This document shows positions 8,196 through 16,751 of a stretch of 53,076 nt of DNA, in pieces. Where the stretch lies: the NCBI GenBank assembly GCA_035533595.1, contig DATLTN010000056.1:1-53076 (forward strand). The letters are read 5' to 3'. This DNA comes from Acidimicrobiales bacterium. Its GTDB lineage: Bacteria > Actinomycetota > Acidimicrobiia > Acidimicrobiales > Bog-793. The position numbers were made by a program, and so were the translations under genes. A model generated the notes under the pieces. The model searched no databases, was not told the origin of the DNA, and saw only the letters and a list, made by a program, of their open reading frames with translations. Numbering within the stretch: the first letter of the stretch is position 1; each line of letters opens with the position of its first letter.

Positions 8196-9386
8196 GTGCC
8201 CGGACAGCCACTGCGCGGCATCACCGTGGTGAGCCTCGAACAGGCGGTCGCGGCTCCGCTGGCGACGCGACAGCTCGCCGATCTCGGGGCGCGGGTGATC
8301 AAGGTCGAGCGGCCGGTGGTCGGAGACTTCGCACGCGGCTACGACGAGGCGGTGCTCGGCCAGGCGAGCTATTTCGTCTGGCTCAACCGCTCGAAGGAGT
8401 CGCTCGCGCTCGACCTGAAGGACCCGCGGGCGATCGAGCTCGTGCACGAGCTGCTCGCCACCGCCGACGTCTTCGTCGAGAACCTCGCGCCGGGCGCCAC
8501 CCAGCGCCTCGGCCTCTCGCGGCCCACCCTCGCCGAGCGCTACCCCCGCCTCGTCACCTGCGAGATCACCGGCTTCGGCGCGGAGGGCCCGTGGGCCGAC
8601 CGCAAGGCCTACGACCTGCTGGTGCAGTGCGAGACGGGCCTCGTCGCCGCGACCGGAGAGGGCGAGAGCCTCGCCAAGGCGGCGATCTCCGTCGCGGACA
8701 TCGCTGCCGGCATGTACGCCTACAGCGGGATCCTCGCGGCGCTGTTCGAGCGGGCGACGACGGGGGCCGCGCCCTCGGTCGAGGTCTCGCTCTTCGACGC
8801 GCTGTCGGAATGGATGGGCGCGCACCACCTCTACACGCGCTACTCGGGGATCGAGCCCACGCGGCGCGGCGTCGACCACGCGACCGTCGTCCCCTACGGC
8901 CTCTTCCGCACCGCGGGCGGCGGCGCGATCGTGCTCGCGGTGCAGAACGAGCGGGAGTGGCGCTCGTTCTGCGAGCAACTCCTCGGTGACCCGGCGCTCG
9001 CCGACGACCCGCGCTTCTCGCGCAACGCGGCGCGCGTCGAGCACCGCGAGGAGGTGAAGGCGCTCGTCAACGCGCGCCTCGCGCTCCTCGACGTCGGGGC
9101 GTGCGAGGAGGCGCTCGACCGAGCCGGCGTCGCGCACGGCCGGGTCAACACCGTCGCCGCCGCGGTCGAGCACCCGGTGCTCACCGAACGGGGCCGCTGG
9201 CGGGAGATCGAGACGCCCGCCGGGGCGGTCACGGCGCTCCTGCCGCCGCTCCGCCTCGGCGGTGGCGAGCCCCGCCTCGGCCCGCTCGAGGCCGTGGGCG
9301 CGTCGAGCGCGCGCATCCTCTCCGAGCTCGGGCGGAGCGACGCGGAGATCGACCTCCTCGAGGCCGAGGGGGTCATCTCGCGATGA
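8196..9386 (+). CDS. Family III (CaiB/BaiF) CoA-transferase
   Basis: A 396-residue enzyme moving CoA between carboxylic acids. GITVVSLEQAVAAPLATRQL and ARVIKVERP are the usual N-terminal signature, and VADIAAGMYAYSGILAAL carries the catalytic Asp at residue 168, as in formyl-CoA transferase. The GTG at 8196 places the first strand correctly; an earlier ATG at 8139 would add 19 unconserved residues. It starts 72 bp after the lyase and ends 33 bp before the hydratase. Mesaconyl-CoA C1-C4 transferase or an itaconate/succinate-type transferase are likely roles by context. Confidence 0.85.
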   Translation: MPGQPLRGITVVSLEQAVAAPLATRQLADLGARVIKVERPVVGDFARGYDEAVLGQASYFVWLNRSKESLALDLKDPRAIELVHELLATADVFVENLAPGATQRLGLSRPTLAERYPRLVTCEITGFGAEGPWADRKAYDLLVQCETGLVAATGEGESLAKAAISVADIAAGMYAYSGILAALFERATTGAAPSVEVSLFDALSEWMGAHHLYTRYSGIEPTRRGVDHATVVPYGLFRTAGGGAIVLAVQNEREWRSFCEQLLGDPALADDPRFSRNAARVEHREEVKALVNARLALLDVGACEEALDRAGVAHGRVNTVAAAVEHPVLTERGRWREIETPAGAVTALLPPLRLGGGEPRLGPLEAVGASSARILSELGRSDAEIDLLEAEGVISR

Positions 9387-9419
9387 TGGCGCCGACCGGT
9401 CGCTGAACGGAGGTTCCAC

Positions 9420-9923
9420 GTGGCGGTACACGAAGGTTGGCAGGGCAGGTTCTTCGAGGACTTCGTCGTCGGCGACGTCTACGAGCACTCGATGGGGCGG
9501 ACGATCACGACGGTTGACAACCAGTGGTTCACGATGCTCACGCAGAACACCGCGCGGATCCACCTCGACCACAACTACGCCGCGCACACCTCCTTCGGCA
9601 AGCCCCTCGTCAACTCGGCGTTCACCCTCGCACTCGTCGCCGGCCAGAGCGTCCTTGACGTCTCGTTCAACGTGATGGCGAACCTCGGTTGGAAGGACGT
9701 GACGCTCCCGAGCCCGGTCTTCGAGGGCGACACCGTGTATTCGCGCTCCAAGGTGCTCGAGGCGCGACTGTCACGCTCGCACCCCGAAGCGGGGATCGTG
9801 ACGGTCGAGACGACGGGCTTCAACCAGGACGGCGTGACCGTGATCGTCTTCGTCCGCTCGGTGATGGTCTATCGCCGCGGCGAGGGCCCGAAGCTCGAGC
9901 GACCGCCCGTCACCGAGGGGTGA
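9420..9923 (+). CDS. MaoC-like hot-dog-fold enoyl-CoA hydratase
   Basis: A 167-residue single hot-dog protein. ARIHLDHNYAAHTSFGKPLV carries the hydratase Asp/His motif, and GDTVYSRSKVLE is the following conserved strand. The GTG start is preceded by GGAGG at an ideal distance. It resembles the short MaoC proteins found beside CitE-type citramalyl-CoA lyases in actinobacteria, where they hydrate itaconyl- or mesaconyl-CoA. That supports one pathway for the three genes, but the substrate remains inferred. Confidence 0.82.
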   Translation: MAVHEGWQGRFFEDFVVGDVYEHSMGRTITTVDNQWFTMLTQNTARIHLDHNYAAHTSFGKPLVNSAFTLALVAGQSVLDVSFNVMANLGWKDVTLPSPVFEGDTVYSRSKVLEARLSRSHPEAGIVTVETTGFNQDGVTVIVFVRSVMVYRRGEGPKLERPPVTEG

Positions 9924-10062
9924 TCGCCCGGGCCAGCGCGGCCGGCATCTGCCGACCGGTCGCCTCGGGGCGGCGCCGCGCCCGCGCAAGTTGGCGGGGA
10001 CAGGGCGCGCTCGCGCCCTCATGAGCGTGAACCGAGAAGGCTCGCTGCCACGGCTCCTGCGA

Positions 10063-10430
10063 TCACGCCGGCGCAGCACAGCGCATCGCGATCCCCCACC
10101 GTGACCAGCGCCACGCAGGCCCGCTGCTCCACGAACGCACCGCAAGGGTGCCGAGGGCGGCGGCGAGCATGTCGAGCAGGCCGAACGGCTCCGTCGCGCC
10201 GTGATCCGGTCCGATCGGCACCCGACGGTGCGCGTCAGCAGCCAGAGCACGACCACCGACACACTGCAGGCGATGCCCGCCAGCACGACGTGACGGCACG
10301 GCCTGATGATCACGAGCGCCGCGAAGCACAGCTGGCCGACCGCGGCGGCGAGGAAGAACGAGCCGTTCCAGACGGACTGCGCGAAGTGCGCCGGCATCAC
10401 GGCGGTGTGGATCAGCGCCGCGCACCGCCG
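10063..10430 (-). pseudogene. Frameshifted small multipass membrane protein
   Basis: Reading leftward, one frame gives HFAQSVWNGSFFLAAAVGQL and then two further hydrophobic spans up to LLTRTVG. The next frame continues with VPIGPDHGATEPFGLLDMLA. The two halves join at about 10221-10227 if one base is restored. The pattern resembles a small actinobacterial membrane-protein family of unknown role, with TRTxGxPxGP followed by E-P-x-G-x-x-D. Hydrophobic sequence at 10570-10625 may be an upstream piece. Either a real pseudogene or a one-base sequence error. Confidence 0.5.
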
Positions 10431-10801
10431 TCGCCTGCAGCCACGTCGTTCCAGCCGCCGCTCCGTCGACGCCGGCGGCGCGGGCGTGGCCGTCATCACC
10501 CGACCGACGAGCTCGCGACCGGCCGCACCGCCGCGGAGCGGCGCGGCGCGGCGGGCTCGCACCAGTTCGGCGAGCACAGGACGCCGAAGATCGATGGCCA
10601 GGCGCCGAGGAGCACGATGTGCCAGAGATGGCCGCCGAGGGGCGCCGCTGTCGCTCCGACGAGGAGGGTCGCGGGATCGCTCGTGGTGGCCGCGCCGCTA
10701 CAGCCGCCCGCGCCGCGGGCGGCCCCCGACCTCATCCTCGGTGCCGCCCGCGCCGCTCGCCGCTGTCGCTGCTCGCGCGACGAGAGCCGCAGCGCTCGGG
10801 T
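10431..10801. other. 371 bp without an intact gene
   Basis: Contains one short leftward hydrophobic segment (LGGHLWHIVLLGAWPSIFGV) that may belong to the decayed membrane protein to its left. No start signal, RNA or repeat recognised. Confidence 0.35.
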
Positions 10802-11962
10802 TCACGAGGCGATCTCGCTCGGCACGGTGTAGCCCTCGACGATCTCCGCCGACCTCGCCGGCCACGCGGCGACGAAGCGGGCGAACTCCACTGGCGGCAG
10901 GGCGGGCGAGAACAGATAGCCCTGGGAGTGAGGACAGCCCAGCTCGTTCAGCATCGCCTGCTGACCGCTCTCCTCCACCCCCTCTGCCACGATGTCGAGC
11001 CGCAGCCCCCGCGCCATGTCGATCACCGCCTGCACGAGGACGAAGGGGCCCGTGCCCACCTCGAGGTCCTTCACGAAGGACTGGTCGATCTTGATGACAT
11101 CGGCGGGGAGCGTCGAGAGATACGAGAACGAGGAGTAGCCCGTCCCGAAGTCGTCGATCGCGACCCGCACGCCGGCGGTCCGCAGAACGTCGAGGTGCCG
11201 ACGGGCTCGATCGAGGTCGAGCAGCAGCATCGTCTCGGTGACCTCGAGGGTCAGCCATTCCGCGGGGAGCGAGGTGGCGAGGAGGGTCGCGAGCACGGCT
11301 TCGCCGAGGTCCCCGTCGCGGAGCTGGACCGGTGAGAGGTTGACGGCGAGCTCGAGCTGCTCACAGCCCTCGATGGTTCGCTGCCAGGCGGCGACCTGGG
11401 CGGCGGCGGTGCGGAGGACCCAGGCGCCGATCTCGCGTATCTCACCAGTCTCCTCAGCGAGGGGGATGAATTCCATCGGTGGAACGAGCCCCCTCGTCGG
11501 GTGGTTCCAACGCAGCAGCGCTTCGACCCCGACGAGGCGCCCGTCGGTGCCCGCGATGACTGGCTGGTAGTGCACCGCGAACTGGCCGCCGCTCAGTGCC
11601 TGGTGGAGGTCCGAAGCGAGCTCCGCTCGCTCGCGCACGATCCGGTCGACCCCGGCGGTGTAGGTCACGACCCGGTTCTTGCCCGAGGACTTGGCGAGGC
11701 ACGTCGCGAGGTCGGCGTCGCGCAGCAGGTCGTCGGGCTGGAGCGAGCGGGCGAGGTCGTTGTCGACGACCCCCACGCTCGCCTGCACGAGTATCTCCCT
11801 GCCCCCGGCGACGAAGGGGCTCTCCGGGCGACTGAGCAGGCGGGCGGCGGGCGTCGAGGCGACGGCGGCGTGACCGTGCACGAGGATCGCGAACTCGTCG
11901 TCACCGAGCCGAGCCACGTGGTCGCCGTCGCGGTCGGCGGGGGCGCGGGTGACGATCGTCAT
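10802..11962 (-). CDS. Truncated, degenerate GGDEF domain fused to an intact EAL domain
   Basis: A 386-residue cyclic-di-GMP protein. Only the second half of a GGDEF domain remains (about 1-105), with LGDDEF in place of GGDEF, so cyclase activity is unlikely. The EAL domain (about 120-375) keeps VEALLRW, NLSP, EVTETM, DDFGTGYSS, IKIDQSFV and VAEGVEE, the metal-binding and catalytic set, so it is probably an active phosphodiesterase. The N-terminus lacks the usual start of the GGDEF fold and no sensor domain is joined, which suggests 5' truncation; upstream DNA offers no continuation. Confidence 0.82.
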   Translation of the reverse strand: MTIVTRAPADRDGDHVARLGDDEFAILVHGHAAVASTPAARLLSRPESPFVAGGREILVQASVGVVDNDLARSLQPDDLLRDADLATCLAKSSGKNRVVTYTAGVDRIVRERAELASDLHQALSGGQFAVHYQPVIAGTDGRLVGVEALLRWNHPTRGLVPPMEFIPLAEETGEIREIGAWVLRTAAAQVAAWQRTIEGCEQLELAVNLSPVQLRDGDLGEAVLATLLATSLPAEWLTLEVTETMLLLDLDRARRHLDVLRTAGVRVAIDDFGTGYSSFSYLSTLPADVIKIDQSFVKDLEVGTGPFVLVQAVIDMARGLRLDIVAEGVEESGQQAMLNELGCPHSQGYLFSPALPPVEFARFVAAWPARSAEIVEGYTVPSEIAS

Positions 11963-12352
11963 CGCCCTGGTCGGTCGGGGCTTCTGCGCCAGCGCGGAGG
12001 AGTCTCGACCTCCACGAGCGCACGCCTGTCCGTGCTCGTGCGCCGCGGGGTCGCATTCTCGCTCGGCCGCATGGCCTACCTATCGGCTCGTCGTCGCGAT
12101 CCTTGAGGCGGCGAACGGCCCGACGATCGCGTGCACCGGCCGGTGGCGCTCGACGCGGGCGCCCGTCCCGGTGGGCGACGTGGCGAGCCGCCCCCGGCTC
12201 TTCGTTCTGCCGGTCCGAACATGACGTCGGACGACCTGATCAGCGCGTAGGCATCGGCGGTGCCTACCCCCTCCTCGATCGACTCGATCGTTCCCCCGAG
12301 CTGGGCGCGGGCACTCACCTGCACCCCCCGGGCCGTACCGGTGGCCCCGCGG
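11963..12352. other. 390 bp without a supportable gene
   Basis: Lies between the DUF2142-type gene and the GGDEF-EAL gene, both leftward. It should once have encoded the missing N-terminus of the latter, but no frame there reads as GGDEF or sensor sequence. Confidence 0.4.
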
Positions 12353-13993
12353 TCAGGGCGATGCCGGCGAGCGGGGCGGCGACCCGGTGCTGCGCGCCCC
12401 GACCACCGCCGCGACCCCGCCGAGCGCTGCGAGGGCCACGATCTCGAGGAGCAGCGCGGGGAGGATCCCGATCGCCGGGTGCCAGCTCGCGCGGGTGATG
12501 AAGCCGACGATCGCACCGTGCGTGCCGACGGCGTTGCGCCGCAGCGCCTCGGCGAAGGCGAGGAACTGCGCCACACCCCACAACGGGAGGAGCGCGCCCG
12601 ACGCGCGGCGGAGGGCGCGCTCGCGCCCCTCCCCCGAGGACCAGGCCCCGAGGAAGCCGGCGGCGAGGATCGGCAGGCCGACGCCGAGCGGGAGGGTGTC
12701 GCGCCCCGACCAGTTGTAGCCGTACTCGTGGGCGTGCGAGCTCGAGATCGCGACGGGGAGGAGGATGATCCCGACGACGAGCAGCGCCAGCAGCACGACG
12801 GCGCGCCGGCCGCCGAGGCGCATCGCCGCGAGGACGAGGCCGAGGACGAGGAGGCCCCAGACCACAAAGGTGACGAGGGGTGAGTACGCGTCGAAGGAGC
12901 CGAAGACCCCGACCATGTCCGCCAGGTAGTAGCGGGTGTGGCCGAAGGAGTTGGCGAGGATCGTGAAGGTCGAGACGTTCGCCGGCACCCCCGCGTGCAG
13001 CGTCCCGTGGAACTGCAGCAGCGCGTGCTCGGGGATGATCCAGGCGAGCGCACCGAGTGAGGCGGCGGCGATCGCCGCGAGCGGGAGCAGGAGTCGCGGT
13101 CCCCGCAACGCGCGTGCGAGCGCGGCGCGCCGGGGCACGAGGGCGAGCAGCGCCAGGCTGCAGGCCACCCAGAATGGGGAGATGCCGCGCAGCAGGGCGA
13201 AGGTCGCGCCCGAGAGCGCGAACAGCCAGCGCAGCCCCGCGGGCGCGTCGCTCAGACGCTCGGTGACGAGGATCGTCCCCGCGGTCCAAAACGCGGTCGC
13301 GCTCGCGATCTCGAGGCCGCTCGGGTTCACCACCCCGGCGAGGTAGAGGGCCATCGGGGTCACCGCGACCAGCAGGCCGAGCACCAGCAGGCGGTTGCGC
13401 GACCAGCAGAAGGCGGCGGTGAACGCGAGCGCGAGGAACAGCGCCGAGAGCGCGGCGGAGATGAGGCGCATCAGGTAGATGTCGATCGAGCTCCCGCCGA
13501 GACGGCTCGGCAGCCCGACGGCGAGGTAGTAGAGCGGGGGGTAGCGGGCGACATAGGTGTGCGCGTAGAGGATGGAACCATCCGTGATGTCGCGCTTGCT
13601 CGGCGGCCGGTCGAGGGAATTCATGCAGGAAGCCGGCACCGTCGGGCGGTGGATCGTGCACGCGAGGTCTGGGCCGTCGGAGGGGTCGTGCGGGACGCTG
13701 GCCGCGATCAGCGCGAAGAACTGGGGGAGCTTCACCTGCGAGTCCGGTTTCGTCGGGTCAGGGACGCAGTGGCCGAGCTTCGGCGCGTACAGGAAGCACC
13801 CGGTCCACTGGCCGTGATCGACCGCCGCGGCCTTGATCACCTGGGCGCGCTCGTCCGGGCCACCGAGGATCGGGCTCGCCGCCGACCAGATCGCCGCGGC
13901 GCCGAACAGGACGAGGAAGGAGAGGAGGAAAAAGCGACGGGCGCTCAGTCGCGCGGCGGCGCGCGCGGCGGCGTTCTCTCGGATCGGGCGCAC
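12353..13993 (-). CDS. DUF2142-type multipass membrane protein
   Basis: A 546-residue inner-membrane protein with about twelve hydrophobic spans. ILGGPDERAQVIKAAAV just after the first span matches the PDE.H..KA motif of DUF2142, and VVNPSGLEIASA and YNWSGRDTLPLGVG fit the later GLE and GR(Y/D)..P motifs. The family resembles GT-C glycosyltransferases that use polyprenyl-phosphate sugars, so a role in surface polysaccharide is possible but unproven. The GTG start at 13993 has GGGAG four bases upstream. Longer starts (14014, 14104) approach or overlap the lipoprotein gene upstream. Confidence 0.72.
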   Translation of the reverse strand: MRPIRENAAARAAARLSARRFFLLSFLVLFGAAAIWSAASPILGGPDERAQVIKAAAVDHGQWTGCFLYAPKLGHCVPDPTKPDSQVKLPQFFALIAASVPHDPSDGPDLACTIHRPTVPASCMNSLDRPPSKRDITDGSILYAHTYVARYPPLYYLAVGLPSRLGGSSIDIYLMRLISAALSALFLALAFTAAFCWSRNRLLVLGLLVAVTPMALYLAGVVNPSGLEIASATAFWTAGTILVTERLSDAPAGLRWLFALSGATFALLRGISPFWVACSLALLALVPRRAALARALRGPRLLLPLAAIAAASLGALAWIIPEHALLQFHGTLHAGVPANVSTFTILANSFGHTRYYLADMVGVFGSFDAYSPLVTFVVWGLLVLGLVLAAMRLGGRRAVVLLALLVVGIILLPVAISSSHAHEYGYNWSGRDTLPLGVGLPILAAGFLGAWSSGEGRERALRRASGALLPLWGVAQFLAFAEALRRNAVGTHGAIVGFITRASWHPAIGILPALLLEIVALAALGGVAAVVGARSTGSPPRSPASP

Positions 13994-14051
13994 AGCGCTC
14001 CCATCATCGCCCACCCCGCCCGCCCGGCGAGGGAGCCGATGGCCGAGAGCC

Positions 14052-14204
14052 TCAGTAGGCGATGCCGCCGTTGTGCGCCGTGTTGGTCGTGTTCGTGCCG
14101 CCACCGCCCGACCCGCCGCAGGCGGCGGCGATCCCGAGGCTGGCGGCGAGGACGAGCGGGAGGAGACGGCGGAGCAGCCTCTGGAGCGGCGAGCGGTCCT
14201 TCAT
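14052..14204 (-). CDS. Very small lipoprotein, 50 residues
   Basis: MKDRSPLQRLLRRLLPLVLA is a typical lipoprotein signal with a basic start and hydrophobic core, and LGIAAAC is a lipobox. The mature part is only about 20 residues, Gly/Thr/Asn-rich. GGGAGGG stands four bases before the ATG. It ends 58 bp before the DUF2142-type gene on the same strand. No function can be assigned. Confidence 0.65.
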   Translation of the reverse strand: MKDRSPLQRLLRRLLPLVLAASLGIAAACGGSGGGGTNTTNTAHNGGIAY

Positions 14205-14321
14205 CAGGCCCTCCCATCGCGGTCTCTCGTCCTGAGGGGTACGGCCGGTCGGCGCCCGGGGAGGACCCGACCCGACGGTCGCTAGTGAGCGCGCCCGAGC
14301 CGGTGGCGCGACGATGGCGGG

Positions 14322-14594
14322 GTGCTCCTGCTGATCGTCTCGCTCGCCCTCTCCGGGCTCATCGTCGGCGCCCTCGGGCGCCTCCTCGTCCCCGGCCCGA
14401 ACCCGATGCCGATCCTGCAGACGATCGTCATCGGCCTCGCCGGCTCGTTCCTCGGCGGCCTGCTCGCCCGCCTCGTCTTCGGCTGGCGCTACCGCTACTC
14501 CTACGGCTTCGGCCTCATCGTCTCGGTGCTCTTCGCGGCGCTGATCGTGGCGCTGCTGAGCCGCCGCCGCCCGCCGCCCCCGACCGGCCCCTAG
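14322..14594 (+). CDS. Transglycosylase-associated-type membrane protein (GlsB/YeaQ/YmgE-like)
   Basis: A 90-residue protein with three hydrophobic spans and the family's Gly-rich pattern: SGLIVGALGRLLVPGPNPM, then TIVIGLAGSFLGGLLAR. Members are small stress-associated inner-membrane proteins of unclear biochemical role. It starts at GTG 14322 and converges on the zinc-ribbon gene 11 bp beyond its end. Confidence 0.75.
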   Translation: MLLLIVSLALSGLIVGALGRLLVPGPNPMPILQTIVIGLAGSFLGGLLARLVFGWRYRYSYGFGLIVSVLFAALIVALLSRRRPPPPTGP

Positions 14595-14605
14595 GGCCGC
14601 TGCCC

Positions 14606-15340
14606 TCAGGGAACGAGGATCCGCCCGCACTGCTCGCAGTGGAAGCGCTCGCCCGCCGCGGCGTGCACGATCCGGTCGCGCTCCCCCGCCGAGAGGGCGA
14701 GGTTGCAGCCCGAGCACACCCCGTGCTCGAGGCGGGCGACGCCGACGCCGTCGAGGTGGGCGCGCAGCTTCTCGTAGTCGGCGAGGAGCGCTCCCTCGAC
14801 GCCGCCCGCGAGGGTGGCCCGCTCCGCCGCCGCCTCGGCGAGGGCCCGGTCGAGCGCGGCCTCCGCGGCGAGGAGGGTGGCGTGCTCCTGCTTGGCCCTG
14901 GCTGCGGTCGACCCGTCGTCGGCGCGCAGCGCGGCGAGCGCCTCGTCGGCGGGCTCGCGCGCCTCCATCACCTCGAGCTCGTCGTCCTCGAGCGCGCTCT
15001 TGCGGCGGCGCAGGGAGGCGATCTCCTCGGACATCGCTCCCTCGTCGCGGTAGGAGCCGGCGTTCCCGGCCTTGAGGCGCGCCTCGATCGTGGCGACGCG
15101 GGCGTCGGTCTCGCCGATCTCCCGCTCGAGCTCGCCCTGTCGGGCGTCGAACTCGGCGACCCGCGCCTCGAGCGGCGCGACCTCCGCGGCGAGCTTCTTG
15201 TGGCGGGCGAGGAGCTCGTTCAGCGCGAGGCGGGAGGGGTGGTGCTCGCGCTGGTAGCGGAGCTGGTCGACGCGCGAGTCGAGCGCCTGCAGGGCGAGCA
15301 GCGGCGCGTAGCCCCCGCCAGCTTCGGTGCCGTCGGTCAC
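14606..15340 (-). CDS. Coiled-coil protein with C-terminal zinc ribbon (CT398-like)
   Basis: A 244-residue protein. Residues about 20-185 form a long Ala/Glu/Arg-rich antiparallel coiled coil. The C-terminus has two CxxC knuckles (CSGC and CEQC) forming a zinc ribbon. Members of this widespread family are poorly characterised; roles in secretion or nucleic-acid binding have been proposed. The start is 9 bp after the stop of the inositol-phosphatase-like gene, so the two are probably co-transcribed. Confidence 0.82.
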   Translation of the reverse strand: MTDGTEAGGGYAPLLALQALDSRVDQLRYQREHHPSRLALNELLARHKKLAAEVAPLEARVAEFDARQGELEREIGETDARVATIEARLKAGNAGSYRDEGAMSEEIASLRRRKSALEDDELEVMEAREPADEALAALRADDGSTAARAKQEHATLLAAEAALDRALAEAAAERATLAGGVEGALLADYEKLRAHLDGVGVARLEHGVCSGCNLALSAGERDRIVHAAAGERFHCEQCGRILVP

Positions 15341-15349
15341 CCCGCCAAC

Positions 15350-16105
15350 CTACCGAGCGCCCGAGGGGCCGGCGACCGCGGCGCGCAGCTCCGCGGCGAG
15401 GGCGGGCGTCGCCGCGGCGAGCGGTGCGCGCCGCGGCCCGTGCTCGCGCACGACGAGGTCGCGGCCCTCGCGCTCGCCGACGACCGCTCCGGCCTCGGTG
15501 CAGACGAGCATCCCCGCGAGATAGTCCCAGGGGCCGTGCGCCGCGCTGCTGACGTCGAGGTAGGCGTCGAGGGCGCCGTCGGCGACCAGGCAGAGGTCGA
15601 GGGCCGCGGCGCCGAAGGCGCGGAACTGGCGCCAACCGAGGTAGCGGGCGGGGTAACCGGCGAGGCCGACGACCGCCTCGCCGAGGCGCTCGGTGCCGCT
15701 CGGCCCGATCGGCGCGCCGTCGCGGGTCGCCCCCCCACCGCGGGTGGCCCGGTAGCTGGTGCCCCTCGCCTGGTCGACGACGAGCGCGGCGAACGGGCCC
15801 TCACCGTCGAGGACGCAGATGCTCGTCGCGTACCAGGGGACGCCCCGCGAGGCGTTCGTCGAGCCGTCGAGCGGGTCGAGCACCGCGAGCAGCGCCCGCT
15901 CGGGGTGGTGGAGGCCGCTCTCCTCGGAGAGCACCCCGAGGCCCGCGCCCTCGAGCACCGCGATCGCCGCCGCATCGGCAGCGAGGTCCGAGTGGTACTG
16001 GCCCGCGATCGTCCCCGCCGGGCCCCAGTCCGGCAGCGCCGACAGGGCGGCGCGCACGGCGGCGGAGGCCTCCTCGAGCACCGCCAGCAGGTCGCGCTCG
16101 GCCAT
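15350..16105 (-). CDS. Inositol-monophosphatase-family phosphatase
   Basis: A 251-residue Mg2+-dependent sugar-phosphate phosphatase. SEE at 60-62 and DPLDGSTN at 77-84 supply the metal ligands, and HGPWDYLAGMLV near the C-terminus carries the last one. The start at 16105 (MAERD) fits the family; an upstream ATG at 16201 would overlap the divergent gene. Substrates in the family include inositol phosphate, histidinol phosphate, fructose-1,6-bisphosphate and PAP, and sequence alone does not decide. Confidence 0.85.
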   Translation of the reverse strand: MAERDLLAVLEEASAAVRAALSALPDWGPAGTIAGQYHSDLAADAAAIAVLEGAGLGVLSEESGLHHPERALLAVLDPLDGSTNASRGVPWYATSICVLDGEGPFAALVVDQARGTSYRATRGGGATRDGAPIGPSGTERLGEAVVGLAGYPARYLGWRQFRAFGAAALDLCLVADGALDAYLDVSSAAHGPWDYLAGMLVCTEAGAVVGEREGRDLVVREHGPRRAPLAAATPALAAELRAAVAGPSGAR

Positions 16106-16190
16106 CGGGCCGCAGGTTAGCGGTGGCCCTCCCCCGCCGCTGCCTCCCGCCGGCGCGGCAGGGCCGCCCGTGCTGCCTACACTCCACGCG

Positions 16191-16751
16191 ATGGCGGTCA
16201 TCGATGTCGCCGGGTACGTCGCGGAGCTGAAGGACCACGCCGTCGACCACGGCTTCCACGTCCACGACGAGCGGCACTTCGTCGAGACCTACTCGCTGCG
16301 GCAGTTCTGGGAGGTCGACCTGCACCCCGAGGAGGGCTGCGGCGGGCCGATCGACCTCCACCTCGCCCTGGAGGTCGACCCGCGCATCCTCCTCGACTTC
16401 GAGGACACCGTGGTCGCCCTCCCCGAGGACGCCGACCCTCCCGACAAGTGGGCCTTCCCGATCACCTTCAACTGGGGCATCCCGCCGCTCACCCACGGCC
16501 CCGACCTGCTCCGCCTGGCGATCGACCTCGCCGGCGTCGGCGGTGTCGACCTCCCCCTCGAGATCTCCGCGACGGACTCCTTCGGCTCGGTGACCGACCC
16601 GCCGGCGCGACGGCTCACGATCGTCGCCCGCCGCGAGATCTCCCTCGCCGCGGTGCTCGCCGGCGAGGAGCTGCTCTGCGACACCTTCGACCGCGCCCTT
16701 CTGGTCAGCCGCTTCCTCCTCGACGCGACGCCGGCCTGGCTCGGGGAATGA
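16191..16751 (+). CDS. Conserved-looking protein of unknown function, 186 residues
   Basis: A soluble acidic protein with no signal peptide or membrane span. It is rich in Asp/Leu beta-strand-like segments (PIDLHLALEVDPRILLDFED) and has a Trp/Pro-rich centre (KWAFPITFNWGIPPL). I do not recognise the family. The ATG at 16191 lies 85 bp from the divergent phosphatase start. Its stop overlaps the start of the next gene (ATGA), so the two are translationally coupled. Confidence 0.72.
   Translation: MAVIDVAGYVAELKDHAVDHGFHVHDERHFVETYSLRQFWEVDLHPEEGCGGPIDLHLALEVDPRILLDFEDTVVALPEDADPPDKWAFPITFNWGIPPLTHGPDLLRLAIDLAGVGGVDLPLEISATDSFGSVTDPPARRLTIVARREISLAAVLAGEELLCDTFDRALLVSRFLLDATPAWLGE

Noticed and set aside
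7644-9587. A 647-codon leftward frame opposite the CoA-transferase and hydratase
   Set aside because: Antisense shadow of three well-recognised enzymes; no motif and no start signal.
13559-16120. An 853-codon rightward frame across the DUF2142, lipoprotein and zinc-ribbon genes
   Set aside because: Runs antisense through four recognisable genes; low-complexity composition.
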